Shown one piece after another: positions 21,163-30,698 of a DNA stretch of 64,000 nt. Source of the DNA: Steroidobacteraceae bacterium (GTDB lineage: Bacteria; Pseudomonadota; Gammaproteobacteria; Steroidobacterales; Steroidobacteraceae). Each line of letters opens with the position of its first letter. Within the stretch, counting starts at the first letter, position 1. Location of the stretch: contig JABAQN010000049.1 of the NCBI GenBank assembly GCA_019187495.1, forward strand, positions 1 to 64,000, given 5' to 3'. The notes beneath the pieces are model-generated. The model saw only the letters and a list, made by a program, of their open reading frames with translations. It made no database searches and was not told the DNA's origin. Both the position numbers and the translations under genes were made by a program.

Positions 21163-22746
21163 TTAGCGGCTCGCGTCGCCGGCCGCTTCCAGTTCCGCGA
21201 TCCAGCTTTCGAGCCACCGTCGCATGGCCGGCGAGCGGGCATGACGCGCCGCACGGGTCGCTGCCGCGATCGCCGCCGAACGGCGCCCGAGCTCCGCACA
21301 GAGACTCGCTTCCGCCAACGCGAGATCCGATTGCGTCGGATAGCGCCCGGCAGCCAGCCGGATCGACGCGAGTGACTCTTCGGGCTTGCGGTCGCGCAGC
21401 AGGTGATCGATACCGTAGACCAGGACCGTCACCCCGAGGCCCGCATCCGCATCCGCCGCGACGGGAAGCAGTTGCGTGCGCACGGCCTGCAACAGCGCAA
21501 CCTGGTCTGCCGATGGCTGCGACCTGTCTTCGTCCGGCGACAGCTGCGCATCGATCACGTCTTCGACTTTCGCATCCTCTGCCGGAACCGGCCGCTTCGG
21601 GCGCAGCGCACGTTGGACGACCTGCCACTGCACCTTGCCGGCCGCGAGCAGCGTCGCCGCATCACCCGATGCGGTGGCCATCGCCTTGCGCGCCAGCTCG
21701 AGCGCCTCGCTGTCGCGGTCCTGGCGGAAGCGCACGCCCGCGAGCGCGGCTGCGGCGAGCGGCAGCGCGGGATCGAGTTCGAGCGCCCGGCGCGCGCGTT
21801 TCTCCGCATCATCCACTCGCCTGCCGAGTTCGATCCCGGCAAGGGCGAGGCGTGACAGCGCGACGGGCTCCGCCAACGGCCGGATGACGACGTTCTTCGC
21901 GTCGGGCAACAGTGCGCTCAGCGTCAGCCGGAACCCCCTGATCCTGCCTTCGTGCCGATAGGCGCGGATCTCGGCATCGAGATCATCGATCGAGATGCCG
22001 AAGGCGGCCTGTACCGCATCGGGCACCGGCGTGCCGGCGGCAAGCTCGCGCAGGTAACGCGGCACCTGCCGGCCGCGCTCGGGCCGGCCGATCAGGAAGT
22101 AATGCGCGGTGAGCCACGACTGCGCGTAGAACATCGGGGCGATGCCGTGCTGTCGATAGGCGGGCGAGTCGCGATCGACGCCGAGCAGCATCGAGGTCGG
22201 CATCAGGTCGAACCAGGCAAAATTCGCCTTGCGCGCCCGGGGCGTCAACCCGAAGTCGATCTTGCCGTCGCGTTCGCTCAGTGAACTGAACACTTCCGCC
22301 ACGCCCTCGTCCCACCAGGCCGGCAGCGGCAGGTCCGAGCCGTGATACAGCACGTAGTGCATGTACTCGTGGTAGACAACTTCGCGCGACAGCATGCCGG
22401 CCGGCGTGCGATCGAAAATGATCAGGTTCGAATCGACCCGCGGCGAGAAGAAACCGGCGACCTGCGGCCCGGGCGCGAAACTGCGCCAGTTGCCCGAATC
22501 GAGCGCGAACATCTGCGTCGGCATCCGGGGTACGCCGCGTGTAAGCGGCGCGAGCACGCCGAGCGCCTGCCTGAACACGGCGAAATCCCGCAATGTGTTC
22601 CTGGCGTACACCTCCTTTGCGTCGGTGACGAGCACGAAATCGTCGATCCGGGCCTCGACCCACTGCGCGGCCGGCGAGCGCTGCGCCACGCCGGCACAGA
22701 TCGCCACCGCGAAAACGGCCGCGACCCCCCTCGTTTTTTTCGTCAT
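21163..22746 (-). CDS. Putative zinc metallopeptidase with TPR-like C-terminus
   Basis: A 527-aa product with an N-terminal signal peptide (MTKKTRGVAAVFAVAICAGVAQRSPAAQ). The motif VVYHEYMHYVLYHGSDLPLPAWWDEGVAE gives HEYMH, a gluzincin HExxH, with a downstream Glu in DEGVAE placed as the third ligand. This is the layout of DUF1570/peptidase MA-like proteins. The C-terminal half has helical repeats resembling TPRs (KRARRALELDPALPLAAAALAGVRF). It should be an exported or periplasmic protein; the substrate is unknown. The ATG at 22746 gives a clean signal peptide; the frame extends upstream antisense-like over rsmG. It lies 10 bases before parA on the same strand. Confidence 0.82.
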   Translation of the reverse strand: MTKKTRGVAAVFAVAICAGVAQRSPAAQWVEARIDDFVLVTDAKEVYARNTLRDFAVFRQALGVLAPLTRGVPRMPTQMFALDSGNWRSFAPGPQVAGFFSPRVDSNLIIFDRTPAGMLSREVVYHEYMHYVLYHGSDLPLPAWWDEGVAEVFSSLSERDGKIDFGLTPRARKANFAWFDLMPTSMLLGVDRDSPAYRQHGIAPMFYAQSWLTAHYFLIGRPERGRQVPRYLRELAAGTPVPDAVQAAFGISIDDLDAEIRAYRHEGRIRGFRLTLSALLPDAKNVVIRPLAEPVALSRLALAGIELGRRVDDAEKRARRALELDPALPLAAAALAGVRFRQDRDSEALELARKAMATASGDAATLLAAGKVQWQVVQRALRPKRPVPAEDAKVEDVIDAQLSPDEDRSQPSADQVALLQAVRTQLLPVAADADAGLGVTVLVYGIDHLLRDRKPEESLASIRLAAGRYPTQSDLALAEASLCAELGRRSAAIAAATRAARHARSPAMRRWLESWIAELEAAGDASR

Positions 22747-22778
22747 GCCGGCAGTCTTACCGCAGCCGGGCGTCCGCT

Positions 22779-23441
22779 TCAACGCCCGCCTTCGCTCACC
22801 CCGGCGAGCCGCAGGACCGCGAGTGCCCGCCCCGCCTCGAGGCCCGGCACCTGCAATGCCACGGACTTCCCGAGCCGCCAGTCCGGACCCAGCTCGCGCA
22901 GTTCCTCGTCGAGCCGTGCGCTTTTCATCGCGAGCACCCGGGTCGCGGGCCCGCACAACCCGCGCACCTGCGCGAGGAGGCGCGGCAACGGCGCGAAAGC
23001 GCGCGCCACGACCGTGTCGAACGGCGCAGCCGGCTGCAACTCCTCGACCCGTGCCTGGAGCGGCTCGACATTCCCGAGCCCGAGCGTGCGGGCGACGTGC
23101 GCAACGAACCGGATCTTCTTGTTGTTCGAATCGATCAGCGTGTAACGGCGCCCGGGATCGACGATGGCGAGCGGCAGGCCCGGGAACCCCGCGCCGGTGC
23201 CGACATCGGCCACCGTCCGGCCGGCCAGATGCGGCGCGATCGAGAGGCTGTCGAGAAGGTGATGCGTCAGCATCGCATCGCGCCCCTCGATCGACGTCAG
23301 GTTGTAAGTCCTGTTCCATCGCACGAGTTCGTCGAGGACGCGCCCGAGCCGGATGGCCTCCGCGTCACCCATCGATACCCCGAGCGCGGCGGCTCCGCGC
23401 ACGAGGCGCGCGCGTTCGTCTGCCTGCGCGTCGGCGCCCAT
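22779..23441 (-). CDS. rsmG: 16S rRNA (guanine-527-N7)-methyltransferase RsmG
   Basis: SAM-dependent methyltransferase modifying G527 of 16S rRNA. The 220-aa product has WNRTYNLTSIEGRDAMLTHHLLDSLSI (RsmG signature), the SAM-binding DVGTGAGFPGLPLAIVDPGR (about residues 78-97) and the segment FDTVVARAFAPLPRLL. The start at 23441 gives the normal length; the frame upstream overlaps prpD. In many gammaproteobacteria mnmG precedes it; here prpD does, by only 4 bases. The rsmG-parA-parB order is otherwise kept, with one peptidase gene inserted. Confidence 0.96.
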   Translation of the reverse strand: MGADAQADERARLVRGAAALGVSMGDAEAIRLGRVLDELVRWNRTYNLTSIEGRDAMLTHHLLDSLSIAPHLAGRTVADVGTGAGFPGLPLAIVDPGRRYTLIDSNNKKIRFVAHVARTLGLGNVEPLQARVEELQPAAPFDTVVARAFAPLPRLLAQVRGLCGPATRVLAMKSARLDEELRELGPDWRLGKSVALQVPGLEAGRALAVLRLAGVSEGGR

Positions 23442-23445
23442 GCCG

Positions 23446-24867
23446 TCAGTTCCTGACCATCGCCGCGACGAACTCCTGCACCGGCAACGCATCGAGGGCC
23501 GTCGGCTCGGCGAAGAGCGCGATGATCGCCGCGGCCTGCTTCGCGGCGAAATGCGCCGCCACCGCCGACTCGAATTTCCGCACGAGCGGCGGCAGGGCCT
23601 CCAGGCGCCGCCTGCGGTGACCGAGCGGGACATCGATCTGCACGCGCGCGGTCGAACTGCCATCCCTGAAAAACACCTGCATGGCGTTGCCGATGCAGCG
23701 CTTGTCCGGCTCGTAGTACTCCCTCGTGAAGGTGGCATTCTCCCGCACGTCCATCACCGCACGCAGCGCGTCGATGCGCGGATCCCGCGCGATCCCGTCC
23801 TCGTAATCAGCCGCCGTCAGGCGACCGAAAAGGAGCGCCACCGCCACCATGTACTGGATGCAGTGGTCGCGGGCGGCGGGGTTCGCGAGCGGCCCGGTCC
23901 TGTCGATGATGCGCATGGCGGGCTCCTGCGTCTCGATCACGATCCGCGCGATGTCCTGCACGCGATCCTTCACCCGCGGATGCAGCTGCAACGCGCACTC
24001 GACCGCGGTCTGCGCATGGAACTCCGCGGGGAAGCCGGGCTTGAAGAGCACGTTCTCGATCACGTGGCTGCCGAGCGGCTGCGCGATGGTCACGGCGCGG
24101 CCCCCGAAGAGCGCGTCCTGGAATCCCCAGGTCTTCGCCGAGAGCGCCGCGGGATAGCCCATCTCGCCGCTGCGCGCGATCAATGCGTGGCGCACGGCGC
24201 GGCTCGCCGCATCCCCCGCGGCCCAGCTCTTGCGCGATCCGGTGTTCGGCGCGTGCCGGTAAGTGCGCAGCGGCCCGCCGTCGATCCAGGCATTGCCCAG
24301 GGCATTCACGATCTCCTCGCGCGTGCCGCCGAGCATCGACGTGACGACCGCCGTCGAGGCGACCCGCACCAGCAGCACGTGATCGAGCCCGACGCGGTTG
24401 AAGCTGTTCCCGAGCGCCAGCACGCCCTGCACCTCATACGCCTTCACCATGGCGGCCAGCACATCACCCACGACGGGCGGCGTGCCGCCTTCCATCACCG
24501 CCTGGCGCGAAAGGTAGTCGGCGACGGCGAGGATGGCGCCGAGATTGTCCGAGGGATGCGCCCATTCGGCCGCGAGCCACGTGTCATTGAAATCGAGCCA
24601 GCGGATCATCGCGCCGATGTTGAATGCCGCCTGCACCGGATCGAGTTCGTAGCTCGTGCCCGGCACGCGCGCGCCGCCCGGCATCGTCGCACCCGCAACC
24701 ACGGGCCCCAGCAGGCGCGTGCACGCGGGATGGGCGAGGGCCATGAATGCGCAGGCGAGCGAGTCCATCAGGCAAAGACGCGCGGCGTCGCGGGCGGGCT
24801 GCGACTCGACGACGTAGTCGCGCGCGTAGGCCGCGATGTCGGCGAGCAGCGGATCGGGGGCGCTCAT
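23446..24867 (-). CDS. prpD: 2-methylcitrate dehydratase PrpD
   Basis: Dehydrates 2-methylcitrate to 2-methylaconitate in the 2-methylcitrate cycle for propionyl-CoA. The 473-aa product is a MmgE/PrpD-family protein with DSLACAFMAL, NIGAMIRWLDFNDTWLAAEWAHPSDNLGAILAVADYLSRQ, a PrpD hallmark, and LFKPGFPAEFHAQTAVECAL. It follows prpC by 28 bases on the same strand, confirming the pathway. The ATG at 24867 is used; the frame upstream runs into the prpC end. No prpB, acnD or prpF is in the window, so later steps must be encoded elsewhere. Confidence 0.94.
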   Translation of the reverse strand: MSAPDPLLADIAAYARDYVVESQPARDAARLCLMDSLACAFMALAHPACTRLLGPVVAGATMPGGARVPGTSYELDPVQAAFNIGAMIRWLDFNDTWLAAEWAHPSDNLGAILAVADYLSRQAVMEGGTPPVVGDVLAAMVKAYEVQGVLALGNSFNRVGLDHVLLVRVASTAVVTSMLGGTREEIVNALGNAWIDGGPLRTYRHAPNTGSRKSWAAGDAASRAVRHALIARSGEMGYPAALSAKTWGFQDALFGGRAVTIAQPLGSHVIENVLFKPGFPAEFHAQTAVECALQLHPRVKDRVQDIARIVIETQEPAMRIIDRTGPLANPAARDHCIQYMVAVALLFGRLTAADYEDGIARDPRIDALRAVMDVRENATFTREYYEPDKRCIGNAMQVFFRDGSSTARVQIDVPLGHRRRRLEALPPLVRKFESAVAAHFAAKQAAAIIALFAEPTALDALPVQEFVAAMVRN

Positions 24868-24895
24868 CGCAGGCAGCTGCGGGCCGCGCGCGCCC

Positions 24896-26053
24896 TCACG
24901 GCCGCCGGTCGATCGGCACGAACGCGCGCTGCTCCGGCCCCACGTAGTTCGCGCCGGGGCGGATGATCCTGCCATCCGCGCGCTGCTCGAGCACGTGCGC
25001 GGACCAGCCGGTCACGCGCGCCAACGCGAAGAGCGGCGTGAACATCGGGGTCGGTATCTGCATCATGTGGTAGGCCACGGCGCTGTACCAGTCGACGTTC
25101 GGGAACAGCTTCTTCGCATCCCACATCACCCGCTCGAGCCGCGCGGCGATGTCGTACAGCTTCGTGTCGCCGGCTCCCTCAGCGAGCCGTCGCGCGACGG
25201 CGCGGGTCGCCTGGTTGCGCGGATCCGCCAGCGTGTAGACGGGATGGCCGAAGCCCATGACCGCCTCCTTCGCCGCGACGCGCCGGCGGATATCGGCCTC
25301 CGCCTCATCGGGTGTGGCGTAGCGCTGCTGGACCCCGAGCGAGGCTTCGTTCGCGCCCCCGTGCTTCGGGCCGCGCAGCGCGCCGATCGCGCCGGCGATG
25401 CACGAATGGATGTCGGCGCCCGTTCCCGCGATCACGCGCGCCGTGAAGGTCGAGGTGCCGAACTCGTGTTCGGCGTACAGATTGAGTGAAGTGTGCATCG
25501 CGCGCACCCACGGCGCCGGCGGCGCCTTGCGATGCAGCAGGTGCAGGAAATGGCCGCCGATCGAATCGTCCTGCGTCTCGACGTGCACGCGGTGACCCGA
25601 ATGGCTGTAGTGGTACCAGTAGCAAAGCATCGAACCGAGCGAGGCGACCAGCTGATCGGCGATCTCGCGCGCTCCCGATTCGCCATGGTCGTCCTTCTCC
25701 GGCATCGCGCAGCCGAGCGCCGACACACCGGTGCGCAGCACGTCCATCGGGTGGCTCGAGGCCGGCAGCGCTTCGAGCGTCGTACGCACGACCGCGGGGA
25801 GGCTGCGCAGTCCCTGCAGCTTCGTGCGGTATGCGGCGAGTTCGGCGCGGTTCGGCAGTTTCCCGTGGATCAGCAGATGGGCAATTTCCTCGAACTCGCA
25901 CACGTCGGCGAACTCGAGCAGGTCGTACCCGCGATAGAAGAGTTCATTGCCCGTGCGGCCGAGGCTGCAAATCGCCGTATCGCCCGCGGCGACGCCCGAC
26001 AATCCCACGGACTTTTTCGGTTTCGGACCGGTGGCCTGCTTTGTCTCCGTCAT
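24896..26053 (-). CDS. prpC: 2-methylcitrate synthase
   Basis: Condenses propionyl-CoA with oxaloacetate. The 385-aa product resembles E. coli PrpC closely along its length: [89 protein letters not shown]. The catalytic residues are present: His in GPKHGGANE, His in GFGHPVYT and Asp in FPNVDWYSA. It lies 16 bases after acuI and 28 before prpD, an apparent operon for propionyl-CoA production and consumption. Confidence 0.96.
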   Translation of the reverse strand: MTETKQATGPKPKKSVGLSGVAAGDTAICSLGRTGNELFYRGYDLLEFADVCEFEEIAHLLIHGKLPNRAELAAYRTKLQGLRSLPAVVRTTLEALPASSHPMDVLRTGVSALGCAMPEKDDHGESGAREIADQLVASLGSMLCYWYHYSHSGHRVHVETQDDSIGGHFLHLLHRKAPPAPWVRAMHTSLNLYAEHEFGTSTFTARVIAGTGADIHSCIAGAIGALRGPKHGGANEASLGVQQRYATPDEAEADIRRRVAAKEAVMGFGHPVYTLADPRNQATRAVARRLAEGAGDTKLYDIAARLERVMWDAKKLFPNVDWYSAVAYHMMQIPTPMFTPLFALARVTGWSAHVLEQRADGRIIRPGANYVGPEQRAFVPIDRRP

Positions 26054-26069
26054 CGATTTTCTCCCCTGC

Positions 26070-27068
26070 TCAGCGGACGGCGACGACCGTACGCCCGACG
26101 CCGCGCCCCTCGAGCAGCGCGGCGAGTGCGCCCGGCAGCGCGTCGAACGGAATGATGCCCGTGCGGATCCGCTCGAGGTGCCGCGGCGCGAGATCGCTTT
26201 CGATGCGCTGCCACACTGCGCAGCGCAGCTCGCGCGGGGTTGCGGACGAATTGATGCCGAGCAGGTTCACGCCGCGCAGGATGAACGGCATCACGGTCGT
26301 CTCGAGCTTCGGGCTGCCGGCGAGCCCGATGCTCGCGATGTTGCCCCGGAAGCCGACCGTGCGCGTGAGCCAGGTGAGCATCTCGCCCCCCACGTTGTCG
26401 ATGGCGCCGGCGAAGCGCTCGGCTTCGAGCGGCCTCGAGCCGTAATCGATGTCCTGGCGCGCGAGCACGGTGGTCGCGCCGAGGGCGCGCAGGTAGTCGG
26501 CATGCTCCGCCTTGCCGCTGACCGCCACGACCTCGTAGCCGCGCCGCGCGAGCATGTCGATCGCGAGGCCGCCGACACCGCCGGTCGCGCCCGTCACGAC
26601 GACGGGTCCCTTCGCGGGCGTCTGGCCGTTGTGCTCCATCTGGTGGATCGCGAGTGCCGCCGTGAATCCCGCGGTGCCGAGCGTCATCGCGGCGAGCGCA
26701 TCGAGGCCGCGCGGCATCGGAATCACCGCATCGCCCTTCACCCGCGCGATCTCCGTGTAACCCCCATCGACAGTCTCGGACAGGCCGCATCCCGTGACGA
26801 GCACCGGGTCGCCCGCCGCGAAGCGCGGATCGCCCGATGACTCGACCGTGCCCGCGAGGTCGATGCCGCCCACGAGCGGATAACGGCGCAGGATGCGGCC
26901 CGCACCCGTCGCGGCGAGTGCATCCTTGAAGTTGATGTCCGAGTGCGAGACGCGGATCACGACTTCGCCCGGCGAAAGGTCGGCGAGCGTCAGCATCTCG
27001 AAGCGCGCGACGACCTTGCGGTTCTCCTCGTGGATCCGGAAGGCCTTGAAGGTGTCGGGCAGGCTCAT
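26070..27068 (-). CDS. acuI: Acrylyl-CoA reductase (NADPH), YhdH/AcuI family
   Basis: Medium-chain reductase that reduces acryloyl-CoA to propionyl-CoA. The 332-aa product has [36 protein letters not shown], typical of YhdH/AcuI, and the NADP-binding [28 protein letters not shown] (about residues 150-178). It lacks the zinc-ligand cluster of alcohol dehydrogenases. Its position directly before prpC and prpD makes sense: its product is the substrate of PrpC. The source of acryloyl-CoA (3-hydroxypropionate, DMSP or beta-alanine) cannot be told from the window. Confidence 0.88.
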   Translation of the reverse strand: MSLPDTFKAFRIHEENRKVVARFEMLTLADLSPGEVVIRVSHSDINFKDALAATGAGRILRRYPLVGGIDLAGTVESSGDPRFAAGDPVLVTGCGLSETVDGGYTEIARVKGDAVIPMPRGLDALAAMTLGTAGFTAALAIHQMEHNGQTPAKGPVVVTGATGGVGGLAIDMLARRGYEVVAVSGKAEHADYLRALGATTVLARQDIDYGSRPLEAERFAGAIDNVGGEMLTWLTRTVGFRGNIASIGLAGSPKLETTVMPFILRGVNLLGINSSATPRELRCAVWQRIESDLAPRHLERIRTGIIPFDALPGALAALLEGRGVGRTVVAVR

Positions 27069-27083
27069 GGCGGGTCTCCGGGG

Positions 27084-28019
27084 TCAGCCGCGCGCGCGGC
27101 GTTCGAGCCACGCGACGAGGCCGTCGGCGTTGAGATCGAGATCGTCCGCGAGCAGCGCATCGAAGCGGGCCTCATCGAGCGCACAGCCATGCGCGCCCAC
27201 GCGCTCGCGCAGCAGCGCGCGCAACTCCTTGCGGATCCGCTCGCGGCGGTCGGGCGCATCCGCGTGGTGCAGCGCGAGCGCCGCGAATGCCCGCACCTGC
27301 TCCGTCATGTCGGCCGCGAGCCTTCCCACGTCGCCGACCCGCGCGTAGTGCGTGAGATGCACGGCGGCGGGACGCCACGCGGCGATCCGTGCGACCGAGG
27401 ACTCGAGCTGCAGCGGGTCGAACTGCGTCGGCGTCGTCGTCGGGAAGATGAACGGACCCGCCGCGCTGTCGAGTTCGCGGTAGGAAAGGCCGAACGTGTC
27501 GCCGGTGAAGACGGTGCGCGAGGCGTGGTCGACGATCGCCTGGTGGTGCATCGCGTGACCTGGCGTGAACCAGAATTCGAGCTCGCGCCCCGCGAGCGAC
27601 AGCCGTTCGCCGTCCTCCGTCACGTGCACGCGCGCCGCGTCGACCGGCACGATCTCGCCGTACAGCGAGCGATAGCGCGCCTCGCCGTACACGGCGATCG
27701 ACGCCAGGATCAGCTTCGACGGATCGATCATGTGCGGCGCGCCGCGCGGATGCACGACGAGCGTCGCGTTCGGCAGCGCGCGCATGAACGCGCCGGCGCC
27801 ACCCGCGTGGTCGAGATGCACATGCGTCAGCAGCACGAACTGCACCGCGCCGGGCTCGTAACCGAACGACTCGAGCGCCGCCAGCGCCGCCGGCACCGAA
27901 TGGCTCGTGCCGGTATCGACCAGCGCCGCGCGACCGCGATGCCCGATCACATGGATGGCCGCCATGCGCGGGCGCACGTAGTGCGCGTCGATCACGTCGA
28001 TGTCGTCGGGGCCGCGCAC
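27084..28019 (-). CDS. MBL-fold metallo-hydrolase
   Basis: A 311-aa product with the metallo-beta-lactamase motif THVHLDHAGG (about residues 65-74), the later His in FTPGHAMHH and Asp in VFTGDTFGL, so a two-metal site is intact. The GTG start at 28019 is used because the N-terminus (DIDVIDAHYVRPRMAAIHV) looks like part of the fold. The substrate is unknown; thioester or lactone hydrolysis are family options. It lies 15 bases before acuI and may belong to the acuI-prpC-prpD operon, for instance as a thioesterase, but that is inference. Confidence 0.85.
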   Translation of the reverse strand: MRGPDDIDVIDAHYVRPRMAAIHVIGHRGRAALVDTGTSHSVPAALAALESFGYEPGAVQFVLLTHVHLDHAGGAGAFMRALPNATLVVHPRGAPHMIDPSKLILASIAVYGEARYRSLYGEIVPVDAARVHVTEDGERLSLAGRELEFWFTPGHAMHHQAIVDHASRTVFTGDTFGLSYRELDSAAGPFIFPTTTPTQFDPLQLESSVARIAAWRPAAVHLTHYARVGDVGRLAADMTEQVRAFAALALHHADAPDRRERIRKELRALLRERVGAHGCALDEARFDALLADDLDLNADGLVAWLERRARG

Positions 28020-28023
28020 CTCG

Positions 28024-28110
28024 CTACGGCGCCGCCTGCTGCATGGCGGGCGTGACGGCGAGCGCCGGCGTCGTGGCCAGCGCCGCCAGCGCGATCAGCA
28101 GGGCTTTCAT
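28024..28110 (-). CDS. Possible 28-aa secreted peptide
   Basis: A short frame encodes 28 aa: MKALLIALAALATTPALA followed by VTPAMQQAAP and a TAG. The first 18 residues are an almost ideal Sec signal peptide with an AxA cleavage site, leaving a ten-residue mature part. It lies in the divergent space between the S9 peptidase and the MBL gene, ending 4 bases before the MBL GTG. It could be a true micropeptide, a leader, the 5' remnant of a lost secreted protein, or chance. There is no homology that I can name. Confidence 0.3.
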   Translation of the reverse strand: MKALLIALAALATTPALAVTPAMQQAAP

Positions 28111-28128
28111 GTGTGTCACCATATCGGG

Positions 28129-29958
28129 ATGCGACGATCATATCCCGCTCTGGTGCTCGCCGCCCTCGTGGCGATGAGCGCCCAGGCCGCGCGCGAAGAG
28201 CGCGGCACCCTGGTGCTCGATGGCGTCCCGCCCGTCTCCGCGACGCTCATCGAGCGCGCGCGGCCGTGGCTGCAGGGCCGCGCCGCGCGCTTCAACGGCT
28301 GGCTGCCGGACGGCTCGATGCTCATCACGACCCGCTTCGCCGACACGGAACAGCTGCACCGGGTCGCCGCGCCGCTCGGCGCGCGCGAACAGCTCACGTT
28401 CGCGGACGACGCCGTACTCGAAGCGACCGCCTCATCGGCGCCGGGCGCGGCGGGCGTGCCGTTCCTCACCGCGGGCGCAGCCGGCGCACCGCCGCAGCTG
28501 CGCGCCTGGCGCATCGCGGACAACAGCACGCGACGCATCGCCGCGCCCGTGGCGTTCGGGGGGCCCTTCGTCTGGTCGCCCGACGGCAAGGTCGTCGCCT
28601 TTTCGGGCGCGGCGGTGGATGGCGTGCACCGGGATGTCGTCGCATTCGAGCCGGGCCGGACGCAGGAGGCACGCCTGCTGGTCGCGGCCGGCGCGAAGAG
28701 CTGGCGCGTGCTCGACTGGTCGGCGGATGGCGCGCGACTGCTGCTCGTGAACGAGGCGAATTCGCTGCAGGGCGAACTCTGGCTGGCCGACGCCGCGACG
28801 GGCGGCATCACCCCGGTTCCGTTCGAAACGGCGCCGCGCCGCATCCGGTCCGCGCGCTTTGCGCCCGATGGGCGCGGCATTTATCTCGTCGCGGATTTCG
28901 GCGGCGAGTTCGCGCAACTCGCTTATCTCGACCCGGTCGCGAACACGCTGCGGCCGATCACGGCCGAAGTTCCGTGGGACATCGAGCGCTTCGCGGTGTC
29001 GCCCGACGGCCGCTACCTCGCCTTCGTCGCGGACGCTGCGGGCGTGAGCCGCCTCACGGTGATCGACCAGATCGCCCGCAACGAACTCGCGCCGGCCGGA
29101 CTGCCCGAGGGCCGAATCGGCGAGCTGGCATTCGATCGCGACGGCAGGCGCCTCGCGATCACGGCTGAATCGCCGCGCGACCCGCCCGACGTGTATGTCT
29201 ACGAGCCGGCGGGCAACTCCCTGGCACGCTGGACGCGAAGCGAACTCGGCCCGATCGACGCCGCCGCGCTCACGGCGCCCGAGCTGATCGGCTTTCCGAC
29301 GTGGGATCGCGCCAACGGCGGCGCGCGCGTGCTGCCGGCGTGGGTTTACAAGCCCCGGACCCCGGGCCCGCACCCCGTGCTGGTGCGCATCGCGAGCGGC
29401 GCGGGCGAGCAGGCGCGCCCCGTGTTCGATACGTTCACGCAGTTCGCCGTGAATGTGCTCGGCTACGCCGTCGTGACACCGAACGTGCGCGGTGCCGCGG
29501 GCTACGGGCGCAGCTTCAGCGCACTCGGCGAGACGCGGCGCGAGGATGCCATTCGCGACATCGGCTCATTGCTGGTCTGGATCGGCGTGCAGGGCGATCT
29601 CGATCGCAGCCGCGTCGTGCTGATGGGCGAATCGCAGGGCGCGTCGGTCGCGCTCGGCTCGCTGGCGCAGTACAGCGATCGCGTGGCCGGCGGCATCGTG
29701 CTCTCGGGCGTGGCGTCGTGGTCGCGCATTCCGAACGCGCGTGCGCTGCGCAAGCCGCTCCTGGTCGTGCACGGCGTGCAGGACACGGTGGCCCCGGTGT
29801 TCGAAGCCGAGCGGCTCGTCGCGGGCGCCCGCGCCAATGGCGCCGAGGTGTGGTATCTCGCGGCGAAGGATGAAGGTCACGAGATCCGCGCCAAGGTCAA
29901 CCGCGACGCGTGGATGACCACCGCCGCGGCGTTCCTCACGCGGCTGGCCGGGCGCTGA
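28129..29958 (+). CDS. S9-family (prolyl oligopeptidase-like) serine peptidase, exported
   Basis: A 609-aa product with a signal peptide (MRRSYPALVLAALVAMSAQA), a beta-propeller region with repeated SPDG/APDG motifs (WSPDGKVVAF, FAPDGRGIYL, VSPDGRYLAF) over residues 60-380, and a C-terminal alpha/beta hydrolase domain. The nucleophile is Ser in MGESQGASVALGSL (usual motif GxSxGG). Asp is in GVQDTVAP and His in KDEGHEI, so the triad is complete. It should trim peptides in the periplasm. The ATG at 28129 gives the signal peptide; the frame is open a little upstream. The stop is 4 bases from the end of the convergent cytochrome gene. Confidence 0.88.
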   Translation: MRRSYPALVLAALVAMSAQAAREERGTLVLDGVPPVSATLIERARPWLQGRAARFNGWLPDGSMLITTRFADTEQLHRVAAPLGAREQLTFADDAVLEATASSAPGAAGVPFLTAGAAGAPPQLRAWRIADNSTRRIAAPVAFGGPFVWSPDGKVVAFSGAAVDGVHRDVVAFEPGRTQEARLLVAAGAKSWRVLDWSADGARLLLVNEANSLQGELWLADAATGGITPVPFETAPRRIRSARFAPDGRGIYLVADFGGEFAQLAYLDPVANTLRPITAEVPWDIERFAVSPDGRYLAFVADAAGVSRLTVIDQIARNELAPAGLPEGRIGELAFDRDGRRLAITAESPRDPPDVYVYEPAGNSLARWTRSELGPIDAAALTAPELIGFPTWDRANGGARVLPAWVYKPRTPGPHPVLVRIASGAGEQARPVFDTFTQFAVNVLGYAVVTPNVRGAAGYGRSFSALGETRREDAIRDIGSLLVWIGVQGDLDRSRVVLMGESQGASVALGSLAQYSDRVAGGIVLSGVASWSRIPNARALRKPLLVVHGVQDTVAPVFEAERLVAGARANGAEVWYLAAKDEGHEIRAKVNRDAWMTTAAAFLTRLAGR

Positions 29959-29962
29959 ATCC

Positions 29963-30595
29963 TCAGCGCGCGCTGAAGCGGCTCGCCCGGCGCGGGACGA
30001 TCTCGAGCCCGGGCTTCTGCCGGCTGTAGTAGTCGGCGATCACCTTGATGTCGGCGGACGTCAGGGTCGAGGCAAAGCCCGCCATGATCGGATTCTTGCG
30101 CGCGCCCTTCTTGTATTCCTCGAGCGCACGCTCGAGGTAATCGGCGTGCTGGCCGGCGAGATTCGGATACTCGGGCAGCATCGCGACGCCCTCGCTGCCA
30201 TGGCACGCGACGCAGACCTGGGCCGCCTGCGGGGCCTCGGCCGCGGGCGGATTGCCCGAAGCCTTGAGCGGATCGCTGCCGAGATACGCCGCGATGTCCT
30301 GGATGTCCTGCTCGCTGAGCGACGCCGCCTGCGCATGCATCGTGCCGTGCGAGCGCTCACCCGACCGGTAGCCCTGCAGCGCGGCGACGATGTACGCGGC
30401 GTTCTGGCCACGCAGCATCGGCACGCTGTAGGTCGGGTAGACGTTCTTGTAGTCCTCGATCGCGTGGCAGCCGAGGCAGGTGTAGGCGAGCTCCTTGCCA
30501 TGCGCCGCATTGCCGTCGGCATGCGCGACACCGGCGGCACCTGCAACGACGGCGGACAAGGCGGCGACGGTGGCGATCCGGCGGGCGAACGACAT
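29963..30595 (-). CDS. Diheme cytochrome c4-type protein
   Basis: Periplasmic electron carrier. The 210-aa product has a signal peptide ([26 protein letters not shown]) and two heme-binding sites, CLGCH (about residue 40) and CVACH (about residue 132). Each is in a class I cytochrome domain with a downstream Met ligand candidate ([20 protein letters not shown]). The tandem layout and length fit cytochrome c4, which passes electrons to terminal oxidases. It is divergent from dtd by about 100 bases. Confidence 0.9.
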   Translation of the reverse strand: MSFARRIATVAALSAVVAGAAGVAHADGNAAHGKELAYTCLGCHAIEDYKNVYPTYSVPMLRGQNAAYIVAALQGYRSGERSHGTMHAQAASLSEQDIQDIAAYLGSDPLKASGNPPAAEAPQAAQVCVACHGSEGVAMLPEYPNLAGQHADYLERALEEYKKGARKNPIMAGFASTLTSADIKVIADYYSRQKPGLEIVPRRASRFSAR

Positions 30596-30698
30596 GGGGA
30601 ACCCCTGCAGACTGGAACGCTGGATGTTACCGGTTTGCGCACGCGGATTGCCACCTTCGCTTCCCCGCAGGGCGGCCAGGTGGCACGATCGGTCGCGC

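Noticed and set aside
19453-23441. Chromosome origin near rsmG-parAB
   Set aside because: No DnaA-box cluster, dnaA, dnaN or mnmG in the window; the origin is probably outside.
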